A stretch of DNA of 64,000 nt from Bacteroidota bacterium (GTDB taxonomy: Bacteria > Bacteroidota > Ignavibacteria > Kryptoniales > JAKASW01). The stretch's first letter is position 1. Each line of letters starts with the position of its first letter. This document shows positions 8,188-17,042 of this stretch, in pieces. The stretch spans positions 47,618 to 111,617 of the forward strand of contig JAMCQL010000032.1 of NCBI GenBank assembly GCA_023381615.1, read 5' to 3'. The notes under the pieces were generated by a model. It did no database searches. It saw only the letters and a list, made by a program, of their open reading frames with translations, and was not told the origin of the DNA. Both the position numbers and the translations under genes were made by a program.

Positions 8188-9270
8188 ATGAAAGTTTTTG
8201 CCGTAATAATGGCTGGCGGTGTCGGTTCTCGATTCTGGCCGAAGAGCCGCGAGGCTATGCCGAAGCAGTTCCAGGATGTATTTGGCGAGCGGTCGTTATA
8301 CCAAAGAACGTACGACAGAGTTGCCAAGCTCGTTTTGCCGGAAAATATTTTTGTCGTTACGAATAAAATTCAGGAATCAATTGCGGCCGGTCAACTGCCG
8401 GAAATTCCCAAGAAGAATATTATTGCAGAACCATTCGGGCGCAACACGGCGCCCTGCATCGCCGCCGCAGCCTCTGCGATTTCTTCTATAACAGAAGATG
8501 CCGTGATGGTCGTTCTGCCGTCCGACCATTTGATTTCTCAAGAAGAGAGTTTTATCGCTCAGTTGAAGGATGCTATTCGGCTTGCCGACAAACAGCATGC
8601 GCTTGTCACGATCGGCATAAGGCCGACGCATCCTGAAATCGGTTACGGCTATATTCATTTTGATAGAAGCACTGACGACAGAGAGTTAGCCGTTCATGGC
8701 GGGCACAATGTCATTGCGTTCAAAGAGAAGCCGAACCATGATACAGCAGTCAAGTTCATCGAGAGCGGAGATTATCTCTGGAACAGCGGGATGTTCATCT
8801 GGAGAGTCGATGTGATTCTGGATGAATTGAAAAGAAATCTAACTCACTTTTCTGATTTCTATCTGCCGCTAAAGGAAAATTTTGGTAAAGCAGATTTCAA
8901 TAGACTGTTGGAAGAGTTCTATTTGCGTGCAGAGTCTATTTCGATTGACTATGCTGTGATGGAAAAAGCAAAGGAAGTATTGACGATTCCGAGCAATTTT
9001 GTTTGGAGCGACGTTGGATCGTGGGATGAAGTCTATAGGCTAAGCGACAGAAACGGCGAGGGAAATTCTTTTAAAGGAGACGTCGTCAGCGTTCGCAGCA
9101 AGAATAACTTTGTGTGGGCAGATGAGCGATTGTTTGCGATTGTCGATGTTGACGATCTGATTGTCGTTGAAACGAAAGATTCTGTTTTGATCTGTCGGAG
9201 AGGGAAATCGCAGGGCGTGAAAGAAATTGTGGATATTTTGCGAAAAGAAAACAGGCAGGACATCGTTTGA
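8188..9270 (+). CDS. manC: Mannose-1-phosphate guanylyltransferase
   Basis: 360 residues. The nucleotide-binding signature MAGGVGSRFWPKSR is at the N-terminus, followed by EPFGRNTAPCI, VLPSDHLI and the product-site block SIDYAVMEKA. WSDVGSWDEV is a strong ManC/GMP signature. It makes GDP-mannose from mannose 1-phosphate and GTP. The length indicates a single-function enzyme without the fused isomerase domain of long ManC proteins. The final bases overlap the TTG start of the RlpA-like gene. Confidence 0.93.
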   Translation: MKVFAVIMAGGVGSRFWPKSREAMPKQFQDVFGERSLYQRTYDRVAKLVLPENIFVVTNKIQESIAAGQLPEIPKKNIIAEPFGRNTAPCIAAAASAISSITEDAVMVVLPSDHLISQEESFIAQLKDAIRLADKQHALVTIGIRPTHPEIGYGYIHFDRSTDDRELAVHGGHNVIAFKEKPNHDTAVKFIESGDYLWNSGMFIWRVDVILDELKRNLTHFSDFYLPLKENFGKADFNRLLEEFYLRAESISIDYAVMEKAKEVLTIPSNFVWSDVGSWDEVYRLSDRNGEGNSFKGDVVSVRSKNNFVWADERLFAIVDVDDLIVVETKDSVLICRRGKSQGVKEIVDILRKENRQDIV

Positions 9271-9722
9271 GGAAAGCTTTTCTGATTGCGATGGTTGCAT
9301 CGGCGCTATATCTCGCCGGATGTTCTGCCGCCGCGCGCTTCACCAATACAGGGAGTTCAACGACGCAGCCGTCGTTCAACACATCGACCGAAAAGCCGCT
9401 GTTGACCGTCGAGGGAATAGCATCTTACTATTCATACGGATTTGATGGGAAAAAGACTGCGAGCGGAGAAATTTTTAATAAGAATTCATTGACTGCCGCG
9501 CATCGCGAGTTTCCATTTGGAACACTCTTGCGTGTCACCAATCTGGGTAACGGGAAGAGTGTTGAGGTTGTGGTAAACGATCGTGGACCCTTTGATAAAT
9601 CCAGAATCATCGATCTATCTGAAGCTGCGGCGCGTGAAATTGACATGATTCAGGACGGCACGGCGAAAGTAAAAATAGAAGTTTTGAAATGGGGAACGAG
9701 TCAGACAGGAAATGGTGACTAA
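9267..9722 (+). CDS. RlpA-like double-psi beta-barrel lipoprotein
   Basis: 151 residues. A lipoprotein signal peptide ends in LAGC (C19), so the product should be an envelope lipoprotein. The mature part is one double-psi beta-barrel domain with GIASYYSYGFDGKKTASGE, HREFPFGTLLRV and VVVNDRGPF, the RlpA hallmarks, including the likely catalytic Asp of NDRGPF. RlpA proteins are lytic transglycosylases acting on peptidoglycan lacking stem peptides in some bacteria. There is no SPOR domain. The start is TTG, overlapping the manC TGA. Confidence 0.88.
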   Translation: MRKAFLIAMVASALYLAGCSAAARFTNTGSSTTQPSFNTSTEKPLLTVEGIASYYSYGFDGKKTASGEIFNKNSLTAAHREFPFGTLLRVTNLGNGKSVEVVVNDRGPFDKSRIIDLSEAAAREIDMIQDGTAKVKIEVLKWGTSQTGNGD

Positions 9723-9762
9723 AGCGATGGCATTCTTTTGCATTGTCGAGTTCTGCTTTTAA

Positions 9763-9897
9763 TCTCTACCGGGTTTGATTCCCCGCCGCTCGCGGCGTTG
9801 TCATTCCCTTATGTTCTCAACGGGAATCTTTTGTGGATGCCCGATAGAAACGTTCGGGCATGACAGGATACCTCGCCGCTTGCGGCGAGGTAATTCA
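9763..9897 (-). repeat. Dispersed palindromic repeat, copy 2 (inverted)
   Basis: This is the reverse complement of most of 6623-6804, lacking the extra palindromes found there. It keeps the perfect GC stem of nine base pairs (9871-9890) and the segment that reads TGTCATGCCCGAACGTTTCT on the minus strand. It fills the gap between rlpA and the T9SS amidase gene. Confidence 0.8.
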
Positions 9898-9943
9898 TTA
9901 TAAAAGTCAGTTATAAATGTCTCGTTTTTTAAGAGAAGAAAAA

Positions 9944-12535
9944 ATGTTTAAAAAAATCATCACGATTGTTTTGATCTCTGCTTCAATTTCATTTGCTCAG
10001 ACTCCGAGTGAAATGAAGAACTATTTCCAACTTGCCTCCCAAGAATTCAATGTTCCGGCTTCTATACTTGAATCCATTGGATACACTCAGACCCGATGGG
10101 TACAAATCAAATATACCGTTGACCAGCTAATCGCACGCGATCCTCAATTGCAGCCGCCGGTTTATGGTGTAATGGCTTTGAGAGATGACGACTGGTTCGG
10201 CCATTCATTGATCAATGCTGCAAATCTTATCGGTGTGTCGCCGCAAGTTCTGAAAGACGATCCGTATCAAAACATACGCGCCGCCGCCGCCTTGTTGTCT
10301 GAATATCGAGATGAAGCGATTCAACGAGGCGAAAAGGTGACGCAGGATCCCTCAACTTGGTCTGACATAATTGCACGCTTCAGCGGAATACCACAAGCCG
10401 ACATTTCTACAAGCTTTGCGTACCACGTGCTCGAATATTTGAAACTTGGAATTAGCCAGAATGGTATAAATATCCCCGCCGAAAATATTGATCTCTCAAA
10501 ATTTCCGGAATCAGTAAAAGACGAAGGGATGTTTTCGTCCAAGCAGCGTTTGTACAAAGTTACAGGTGCTGATTATCCCGGGGCTGTCTGGGATCCAAGT
10601 CCTAATTTTTCATCGCGCAACGGGGCACCGATCGTCTTCGTAATAATCCATGACACAGAGGGACCATTTGATGCGAGCGTTTCATGGCTGAAAAATCCAG
10701 CAGCACAGGCAAGCGCACACTATATCATCAGAAGTTCTGATGGTTTTATTAAGCAGCTTGTGCACGAAACCGACAAGGCATGGCATGTCGTCTGCTGGAA
10801 TCCAATCACAATTGGGATCGAGCATGAAGGTTACGTAAATAATCCATCTTTCTTCACTGAAACTATGTATGAGTCATCTGCTCGACTTGTGCAGTATCTT
10901 TGCAACAAGTGGAAGATACCGGAGGACTCGCTGCACGTCTTCGGCCATAACGCGTGGATTTATCCATGGTTCAATTTGATACCGTTTTCTCAGTACACCC
11001 AATATGTTGGCCCGAATTACGCCACTTGCAATACTCACACCGATCCCGGACAATATTGGAATTGGCACCATTATTTTGATCTTATTCACAGCAACGATAC
11101 TACAAGACCTGTAATAGTCAGTGCTTACCCGAAAAATGGAACGGAGAATTTTGCTGCTTACGATGATGTCACCGTCACTTTTAATGTTCCGATGGATCCC
11201 ACATCAACCGTGTCAGCTTTTTCGATTATACCGGCAATCGGCGGAGGGGCGAGCATGAACACAAATCTGACACGGCTTACTTTCAGCCATCCTGGTACAC
11301 TTTTGGCTTGGTCTACAAAATATACGGTGAAGATCGACACTACTGCGGGAACACTCTCTGGCGTGCATCTTAGCAATCCTCTCGTCTACAGCTTCACTAC
11401 CGTTCCCATTGACACTTCGGGACCCGCTCCGATCGCGGTTTGCCCTCCAATGAATGGGCATTCCATTCCACAGGTTTATGTAGAATTTCTTATGAATGAA
11501 CCCGTGCAATACAATTCTCTGCCCGGTCGGATATCTCTTGTCGATTCCAACGGTCAAAAAGTAGCCTTCTACAAGGATCAATTTCAGGTTGCTCCGAATG
11601 GGAAAACTATAATTGCGATGCGCACGGCGTTCAATCTCACACCGGGTATGAAGTACACCGCGACTCTTTCTCCGGGACTTCAAGATTACTACGGCAATGT
11701 CTCGTACAAAACGTACAGCTCGACATTCGTAGTCGATTCGGCATTGTCGACCGGTGGAAATGTGTTGGACAATTTTGAGAATCAATCGTCGAATTGGGGA
11801 AACCCTTTGCAGAGTTCTGGGACGCGGAATGTGGATACTACGGCAACATCATTTTCCATAACCTCATCGAAACACTACTCCGGCTATTATTCCGGGAGGC
11901 TTTCTTATGGCTTTGATTCTTTGTCTGGTGGAGAATGCAGACTGACAAACAATACCGGCATTGAGATTGACACCTCTGCTTCAATAGGGATGTGGGTCTT
12001 TGGCGACAACAGCGGCAACGTGCTCGAATTTGCTTTCAGCACACCGGCGGATTATATCGTTCCGGTGGATACTTTAAACTGGTATGGTTGGAAGTTCGAG
12101 AATGTTTCCACCAAGGATATTACAAGCCTTGCACACGTTTTCAACGGAATAATATTGACTCAGACTTCTAACGCGCGGCTGAACTATGGAAATATTTATG
12201 TCGACGACTTGCAGACAAACGGTATTACAAATGGTATTGTTTCTCCAAATGTAGCTGTAGGATTTGATTTGCTTCAGAATTATCCAAATCCATTCAATCC
12301 TTCAACAAAAATTGTTTTTTCGATTTCTAAACCGTCGCAAGTACGACTCGAAGTGTATGACGTGCTTGGTCGAAAGGTTGCTACTTTAGTCGACTCAAAG
12401 TTGGCGCCGGGTACCATAACTGTTAATTGGAATGCAACTTCAGAGAATGGAAAAGCTTTGCCGGCGGGGGTCTATTTTTATCGTCTGACCGATGGCAATT
12501 CAACGTCCGTTAAAAAAATGATTCTGGTGAAATAA
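9944..12535 (+). CDS. T9SS-sorted N-acetylmuramoyl-L-alanine amidase with lysozyme-like N-terminus
   Basis: 863 residues from the ATG at 9944, which gives a clean signal peptide (MFKKIITIVLISASISFAQ); an ATG at 9917 would add nine residues. In order: an all-helical segment (about 20-170) resembling a lysozyme-like or transglycosylase fold (YGVMAL, RAAAALLSEYRDEA); an amidase_2/PGRP domain (about 225-385) with the zinc motifs IIHDTEG and THTDPG; two SbsA-like Big_5 domains (SAYPKNGTENFAAYDDVTVTF onward); a beta-rich region; and a T9SS sorting tail (NYPNPFNPSTKI to KKMILVK). It should be exported, processed by the T9SS and act on peptidoglycan outside the outer membrane or on other cells. The preceding repeat separates it from rlpA. 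Confidence 0.85.
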   Translation: MFKKIITIVLISASISFAQTPSEMKNYFQLASQEFNVPASILESIGYTQTRWVQIKYTVDQLIARDPQLQPPVYGVMALRDDDWFGHSLINAANLIGVSPQVLKDDPYQNIRAAAALLSEYRDEAIQRGEKVTQDPSTWSDIIARFSGIPQADISTSFAYHVLEYLKLGISQNGINIPAENIDLSKFPESVKDEGMFSSKQRLYKVTGADYPGAVWDPSPNFSSRNGAPIVFVIIHDTEGPFDASVSWLKNPAAQASAHYIIRSSDGFIKQLVHETDKAWHVVCWNPITIGIEHEGYVNNPSFFTETMYESSARLVQYLCNKWKIPEDSLHVFGHNAWIYPWFNLIPFSQYTQYVGPNYATCNTHTDPGQYWNWHHYFDLIHSNDTTRPVIVSAYPKNGTENFAAYDDVTVTFNVPMDPTSTVSAFSIIPAIGGGASMNTNLTRLTFSHPGTLLAWSTKYTVKIDTTAGTLSGVHLSNPLVYSFTTVPIDTSGPAPIAVCPPMNGHSIPQVYVEFLMNEPVQYNSLPGRISLVDSNGQKVAFYKDQFQVAPNGKTIIAMRTAFNLTPGMKYTATLSPGLQDYYGNVSYKTYSSTFVVDSALSTGGNVLDNFENQSSNWGNPLQSSGTRNVDTTATSFSITSSKHYSGYYSGRLSYGFDSLSGGECRLTNNTGIEIDTSASIGMWVFGDNSGNVLEFAFSTPADYIVPVDTLNWYGWKFENVSTKDITSLAHVFNGIILTQTSNARLNYGNIYVDDLQTNGITNGIVSPNVAVGFDLLQNYPNPFNPSTKIVFSISKPSQVRLEVYDVLGRKVATLVDSKLAPGTITVNWNATSENGKALPAGVYFYRLTDGNSTSVKKMILVK

Positions 12536-12538
12536 GAC

Positions 12539-13066
12539 TTGCAGGATTTTTCGAACGACCACATACGGACTCTGTTTAGGACAAGCCAAGATTTCAATGA
12601 GTTGTTCGAAGCCTTTCGAGTCGCTATCGAAAGGAACTTAAATGACCTGGATGCCTACCGAGAATTGTTCTGGAACACTTCTCTAAAGCCAGAGGAATTG
12701 CTGTTCTTTGCCAAGAAACTTGGAGAAGTATTTCCCGACCTGGGTTATGAAACTTATCTCTGGTTATCTAATGTTTTTGAAACCCGTTTCGATACCGAGG
12801 AATCGGTCGAGCTCGCATTTTTGTGTTTGAAAAAAGCATCTAAATTCAATCCTAAATCGGTGGAACCGTTTTTATCTGCGTGTAACTTGTACGACCAAGA
12901 TTTAAAAATTCCGACATTGCAAAGCATAATGGCATTTTTGAAGAACGGCGTTGAACAGGTGGATGACCCTAAATCAATTTACCAGCAACTGGCAGTTTTT
13001 TATTCGATGCTCGGCAATGACGAGATGTATCGTTACTTCCAACAAAAGTCACGTCCTAATTCCTGA
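12539..13066 (+). CDS. Hypothetical helical protein, TPR-like
   Basis: 175 residues from a TTG codon three bases after the amidase stop. The sequence is all helical, with pairs of amphipathic segments (for example VELAFLCLKKASKFNPKSVEPFLSAC and SIYQQLAVFYSMLGNDEMYRYF) spaced as in tetratricopeptide repeats. It has no signal peptide and no recognised motif. The close spacing suggests co-transcription with the amidase or with the EamA transporter that starts three bases downstream. Function unknown. Confidence 0.7.
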   Translation: MQDFSNDHIRTLFRTSQDFNELFEAFRVAIERNLNDLDAYRELFWNTSLKPEELLFFAKKLGEVFPDLGYETYLWLSNVFETRFDTEESVELAFLCLKKASKFNPKSVEPFLSACNLYDQDLKIPTLQSIMAFLKNGVEQVDDPKSIYQQLAVFYSMLGNDEMYRYFQQKSRPNS

Positions 13067-13068
13067 GA

Positions 13069-13938
13069 ATGCGACTGCGCGGATACCTAAGCATATTTGC
13101 GGCTGCGCTCTTCTGGGGATCCTCCGGAACTGCCGCTAAGTTTTTATTCGAACACGATATTCCACCGCTGCTCGTTGTCGAATCCCGTGTAATTATCGCT
13201 GCGGTGATCTTGACCGTCTTCTTTCTTCTTACGAACCCTCAGTCGTTGAAAATAAAGATAGAGGACTTGCGAGATTTTGTACTTCTTGGGATAATTGGCG
13301 TTGCTGGTTCCAACTATACTTACTACATGGCTATTCAAGTTACGAGCGTTGGTATAGCGATTTTGATGCAGTACACCGCTCCGGTTCTTGTTGCGCTGTT
13401 TATGGTTATGACCAAGCAAGAAAAAATCAGTAAGGTAAAGATTCTTGCCATTGCGCTTTCATTGGCTGGATGCGCTGTGATGTTAGGCGCGTTCAACCCT
13501 AATGTTCATATCACAACATTTGGGATCTTTCTTGGAGCGCTCTCTGCATTTTGTTTTGCTTTCTTTAATGTCTTTAACAAAGTTGCAAGCAAGCATTATT
13601 CTGTTTGGACGGCATTAACGTACACTTTGATCAGCGCAAGCGTATTTTGGCTCATCCTCGACTTATTCATTCATACTGGAATAAGAGTCGTGAACATCAG
13701 CGAGATGACGACGCTGGCGATATTTTCATTTATGTCCGTTCTAATACCATACTTTTTTTACTTCACTGGTTTACGACTGCTTCTCCCTTCTACAGCAATA
13801 ATAATCTCGACGCTTGAACCGGTCGTCGCCATCATAACTTCGTTTGTTGTGCTAAGGGAGACGCTGCATTTTTTGCAGGTTACAGGCGGTGTTCTTGTGA
13901 TATTAGCCGTTACCTTGCTGGAAGTCTATAGAGAATGA
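13069..13938 (+). CDS. EamA/DMT-family transporter
   Basis: 289 residues with about ten hydrophobic helices forming two EamA repeats (AALFWGSSGTAAKFLFEHDIPP early; LSAFCFAFFNVFNKVASKHY at the second repeat). The EPVVAIITSFVVLRE block near the C-terminus is typical of the family. These inner-membrane carriers export metabolites such as amino acids; the substrate cannot be told from sequence. Its stop overlaps the TrmH-type gene by four bases. Confidence 0.88.
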   Translation: MRLRGYLSIFAAALFWGSSGTAAKFLFEHDIPPLLVVESRVIIAAVILTVFFLLTNPQSLKIKIEDLRDFVLLGIIGVAGSNYTYYMAIQVTSVGIAILMQYTAPVLVALFMVMTKQEKISKVKILAIALSLAGCAVMLGAFNPNVHITTFGIFLGALSAFCFAFFNVFNKVASKHYSVWTALTYTLISASVFWLILDLFIHTGIRVVNISEMTTLAIFSFMSVLIPYFFYFTGLRLLLPSTAIIISTLEPVVAIITSFVVLRETLHFLQVTGGVLVILAVTLLEVYRE

Positions 13939-14516
13939 AATCAGAACGCAGAGTCGAAAAACTATCACGTGCCCTGCGGTATTCCCAACCCGATTTAACA
14001 GTCGTACTTGAAAACATACATGACCCGCATAATGTCAGTGCCGTATTAAGAACCTGCGACGCTGTCGGGATAAGAACAGTAAATCTCCTTTACACCGCGG
14101 AGTCGTTTCCAAAAATTGGAAGGAAAAGTTCAGCGAGCGCAAATAAATGGGTCGCAAGGAAGAACTTTAGATCTGTCAAAACATGCTACGATTCTCTGAG
14201 GGCAGACGGTTTTATTATTGCGGCGAGCGTCGTTGGTGAGAAGTCGGTTTCTCTCTATGAAATGGACTTGCGTCAGAAGATCGCCCTCGTTTTTGGCAAT
14301 GAACACAGAGGCGTTACTGAGGATGCAGCCTCGTTTGCAGATCTGCGTTTTCAGATTCCGATGTACGGGATGGTGCAGAGCTTAAATGTGTCGGTCGCCT
14401 GCGCGATAACTCTTTATGAAGCATTGCGACAGAGAATGACTTCAGGGGACCACGGCCGGCAAAAAATTAGCAAAGAAGAACTTCAAAGACTGCTTGATGA
14501 ATGGATTAAGAAATAG
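13935..14516 (+). CDS. TrmH-type tRNA/rRNA 2'-O-methyltransferase (SpoU family)
   Basis: 193 residues. SPOUT knot motifs are present: NIHDPHNVSAVLRTCDAVGI (motif 1), ALVFGNEHRGVT (motif 2) and MVQSLNVSVACAI (motif 3). The single-domain size with a C-terminal basic helix fits TrmH, which methylates the ribose of guanosine 18 in tRNA; TrmL or an rRNA-specific SpoU enzyme cannot be excluded. It overlaps the transporter gene as ATGA. Confidence 0.88.
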   Translation: MKSERRVEKLSRALRYSQPDLTVVLENIHDPHNVSAVLRTCDAVGIRTVNLLYTAESFPKIGRKSSASANKWVARKNFRSVKTCYDSLRADGFIIAASVVGEKSVSLYEMDLRQKIALVFGNEHRGVTEDAASFADLRFQIPMYGMVQSLNVSVACAITLYEALRQRMTSGDHGRQKISKEELQRLLDEWIKK

Positions 14517-14570
14517 ACAGGTTGACTTTGTCTGAAGTATAGAGTAAAATTCTGTGAGTTGGAGAAAGTC

Positions 14571-15626
14571 ATGGCTGAAATTTTAACTCTCAAAAACATT
14601 TTGCAGGAACATACGGTTGAGGGTGAACTCTATGAGAAATTGGACAATGATTGGGTGTTGTGTTACGCCTGTGGACACAGATGCAGGGTTAAACCCGGGC
14701 GTGACGGAATTTGTCGCGTTCGATTCAACCGAGACGGCAAACTCCTTGTGCCGCATGGTTATACCGCCGGCATTCAATTAGACCCAATTGAAAAGAAACC
14801 GTTCTTTCATGCTTTTCCCGGCGCAAATGCGCTGAGCTTCGGAATGCTCGGCTGCGACTATCATTGCGGCTATTGTCAGAACTGGATTACGAGTCAAACC
14901 CTCCGTGATCCTGTCGCGACGGGCCACCTTGAGAAATGCGAACCGGAAAAAATTGTTGAACTTGCGTTGGTATATAAATCTCCCGTTTTGGTTTCGACTT
15001 ACAACGAACCTCTCATCACAAGTGAATGGGCAGTTGAAATATTTAAGCTCGCCAAACTTTACGGTATTCACGGTGCGTATGTATCCAACGGTAATGCGAC
15101 GCCGGAAGTGCTTGAGTTTATAAGGCCTTATGTTGATTTATATAAGGTTGACTTGAAGGGTTTTGATGACAAAAAATATAGGCAGCTCGGAGGAAGGCTC
15201 GATGTTGTCTTGAATGCGATTCACCTCTTGAAAGAGAAGGGTTTTTGGGTGGAGATCGTTACTCTTCTCGTTCCCGGATTTAATGACAGTGATTCTGAGT
15301 TGAAGGGCATAGCGAGTTTCATCGCGTCTGTTTCTCCTGAAATACCGTGGCATGTAACAGCTTTTCACCAAGATTACAAGATGCTGGACAAGAACAACAC
15401 AAGCGCAAATTCATTGATGAGGGCGACGACTATCGGCAAAGAAGCAGGCTTGTACTTTGTTTATGCCGGCAACCTGCCCGGAATGGTGGCTAATCTCGAA
15501 AATACTTATTGTCCGCACTGCGACAGTCTGGTGATTGAAAGGGACGGTTTTAGAATTTTGAAGAGCCGTCTCCTGAATGGAGCTTGTTCTGATTGCGGAA
15601 CGAAAATTCCCGGCGTATGGAAATAA
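14571..15626 (+). CDS. amrS: AmmeMemoRadiSam system radical SAM enzyme (AmrS)
   Basis: 351 residues from the ATG at 14571, which has GGAGAAAG just upstream. An N-terminal cysteine knuckle (CYACGHRCRVKPGRDGICRVR) is followed by the radical SAM cluster motif CDYHCGYC in GMLGCDYHCGYCQNW and SAM-binding blocks (STYNEPLI, YVSNGNATPEVLEF, YKVDLKGFDD). The C-terminus has further CxxC pairs (CPHCDSLV, CSDCGTKI). It is the first gene of the conserved trio with an AMMECR1 protein and a Memo-like protein. The trio is widespread but its reaction was not established as far as I know; PFL-activase-like radical chemistry is a common guess. Confidence 0.92.
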   Translation: MAEILTLKNILQEHTVEGELYEKLDNDWVLCYACGHRCRVKPGRDGICRVRFNRDGKLLVPHGYTAGIQLDPIEKKPFFHAFPGANALSFGMLGCDYHCGYCQNWITSQTLRDPVATGHLEKCEPEKIVELALVYKSPVLVSTYNEPLITSEWAVEIFKLAKLYGIHGAYVSNGNATPEVLEFIRPYVDLYKVDLKGFDDKKYRQLGGRLDVVLNAIHLLKEKGFWVEIVTLLVPGFNDSDSELKGIASFIASVSPEIPWHVTAFHQDYKMLDKNNTSANSLMRATTIGKEAGLYFVYAGNLPGMVANLENTYCPHCDSLVIERDGFRILKSRLLNGACSDCGTKIPGVWK

Positions 15627-16216
15627 ACTTTAACTTTTCAAAAGAAGAAAAAGTCGAACTTCTAAAGATCGCGCGGCGGGCAGTCGCCGCCGTGGTAAGT
15701 GATCAAGCGTACGTTCCCGAAAAGCCCGAAAATCGTAAATTACTAGAAAAGGCAGGGGCATTTGTGACTCTTCGTGAAAGAGGAGAACTTAGAGGCTGCA
15801 TTGGATATATTGAAGCGCGTTTGTCGGTTTATGAAACCGTCGCAGAGACAGCTGCGAAGGCGGCGGTCAGCGACCCAAGATTTGAACCTGTTGGTGAAGA
15901 AGAGCTTAAAGACATTGAAGTGGAAGTTTCGGTCCTCTCGTCGTTGACGAAGGTTAATGATATCGAAGAGATCGTAGTTGGGAGGCATGGAGTACTGATC
16001 GAGAATGGCTTTTACCGCGGCTTGCTTCTGCCGCAGGTGGCGACAGAAAACAACTGGGACCGGGATGAGTTTCTTCGGTATACCTGCATGAAAGCAGGAC
16101 TCGAAAAGGATTGTTACAAAACTTCAGGTACCAGGATTTATATCTTCACTGCTGAGGTCTTTAGTGAGGGAGAGTTAGGTATAATTCCGGAGGCATATAT
16201 TGCTAAGAGAACGTGA
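15617..16216 (+). CDS. amrA: AmmeMemoRadiSam system protein A (AMMECR1 domain)
   Basis: 199 residues from the ATG at 15617, which lies ten bases inside the end of amrS; an upstream reading would extend into that gene. The AMMECR1 signature LRGCIGYIEA is present (GELRGCIGYIEARLSVYETV), as are the downstream VEVSVLSSL and LLLPQVATENNWDRDEFL blocks. Human AMMECR1 is the namesake; the bacterial role is unknown but always tied to AmrS and AmrB. It overlaps both neighbours, so the three are tightly coupled. Confidence 0.92.
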   Translation: MEINFNFSKEEKVELLKIARRAVAAVVSDQAYVPEKPENRKLLEKAGAFVTLRERGELRGCIGYIEARLSVYETVAETAAKAAVSDPRFEPVGEEELKDIEVEVSVLSSLTKVNDIEEIVVGRHGVLIENGFYRGLLLPQVATENNWDRDEFLRYTCMKAGLEKDCYKTSGTRIYIFTAEVFSEGELGIIPEAYIAKRT

Positions 16217-17042
16217 TTATGTCCGCCCGCCAGCAGTCGCGGGCTTGTTTTATCCTTCTGACAAGTTGGAACTCGAACAGACTGTCCGGACACTTCTCAA
16301 GAAGGCAAGGGCTGATATTAAAATTGCAGTTCCGAAAAGATTATTTGGAATAATTTCTCCCCATGCAGGCTATCCCTTTAGCGGTTATACGGCGGCGCAT
16401 GGATATTCGTTAGTGACAGCGGGTGATTTTGAAAGTGTTATTATCGTTTCGCCGAGTCATCGTGAATACTTTGATGGAATATCCGTGTTTTCCGGCAAAG
16501 CATATTCAACGCCGCTGGGAGAAGTTGAAGTCGATCAAGGGTTGCGCGACTCTTTCCTCGAGACTGCCGGTGATATTGCAATAGAATCGCGAGCGGGACA
16601 CAAAGCGGAGCATGCATTAGAAGTGCAGCTTCCATTCTTGCAGTTGACATTAGAGAATTTCAAAGTACTTCCCATTGTCATGGGAGACCAAAAGCCAACA
16701 TACTGCAAAGCTCTGGGAAAAGTTTTGGCGGATTTATCTAAAAGGAAAAGCGTTCTTCTGGTGGCGAGTTCCGACCTTTCGCATTACTATGATTATGAAA
16801 CAGCAAACGAAATTGACAAAGTGTGTATAGATGATCTTTCAAGATTTGATCCCGATTATTTTGTCGAAGATATCGAAAATCGAAAGTGCGAGGCTTGTGG
16901 CGGCGGACCTATCGCCTCGTGTTTGTACGCCGGCAGGGAATTGGGATGTCAGCAAATTAATGTTCTTTATCACTGTAATTCTGGCGATACTACTGGTGAT
17001 AAGGCTGGCGTTGTCGGGTACTTATCAGCAGTTATATCGTGA
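16200..17042 (+). CDS. amrB: AmmeMemoRadiSam system protein B (Memo-like)
   Basis: 280 residues from a TTG codon inside the end of amrA. Memo-family motifs with likely metal-binding His are visible: ISPHAGYPFSGYTAAHGY, SPSHREYFDG, HALEVQLPFLQ, SSDLSHYYDY and CGGGPIASCLYAGRELG. The fold is related to extradiol dioxygenases and nonhaem-iron enzymes. It completes the amrS-amrA-amrB operon; the next gene (DUF2520) starts inside its stop codon, which may extend the functional group. Confidence 0.92.
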   Translation: MLRERDYVRPPAVAGLFYPSDKLELEQTVRTLLKKARADIKIAVPKRLFGIISPHAGYPFSGYTAAHGYSLVTAGDFESVIIVSPSHREYFDGISVFSGKAYSTPLGEVEVDQGLRDSFLETAGDIAIESRAGHKAEHALEVQLPFLQLTLENFKVLPIVMGDQKPTYCKALGKVLADLSKRKSVLLVASSDLSHYYDYETANEIDKVCIDDLSRFDPDYFVEDIENRKCEACGGGPIASCLYAGRELGCQQINVLYHCNSGDTTGDKAGVVGYLSAVIS

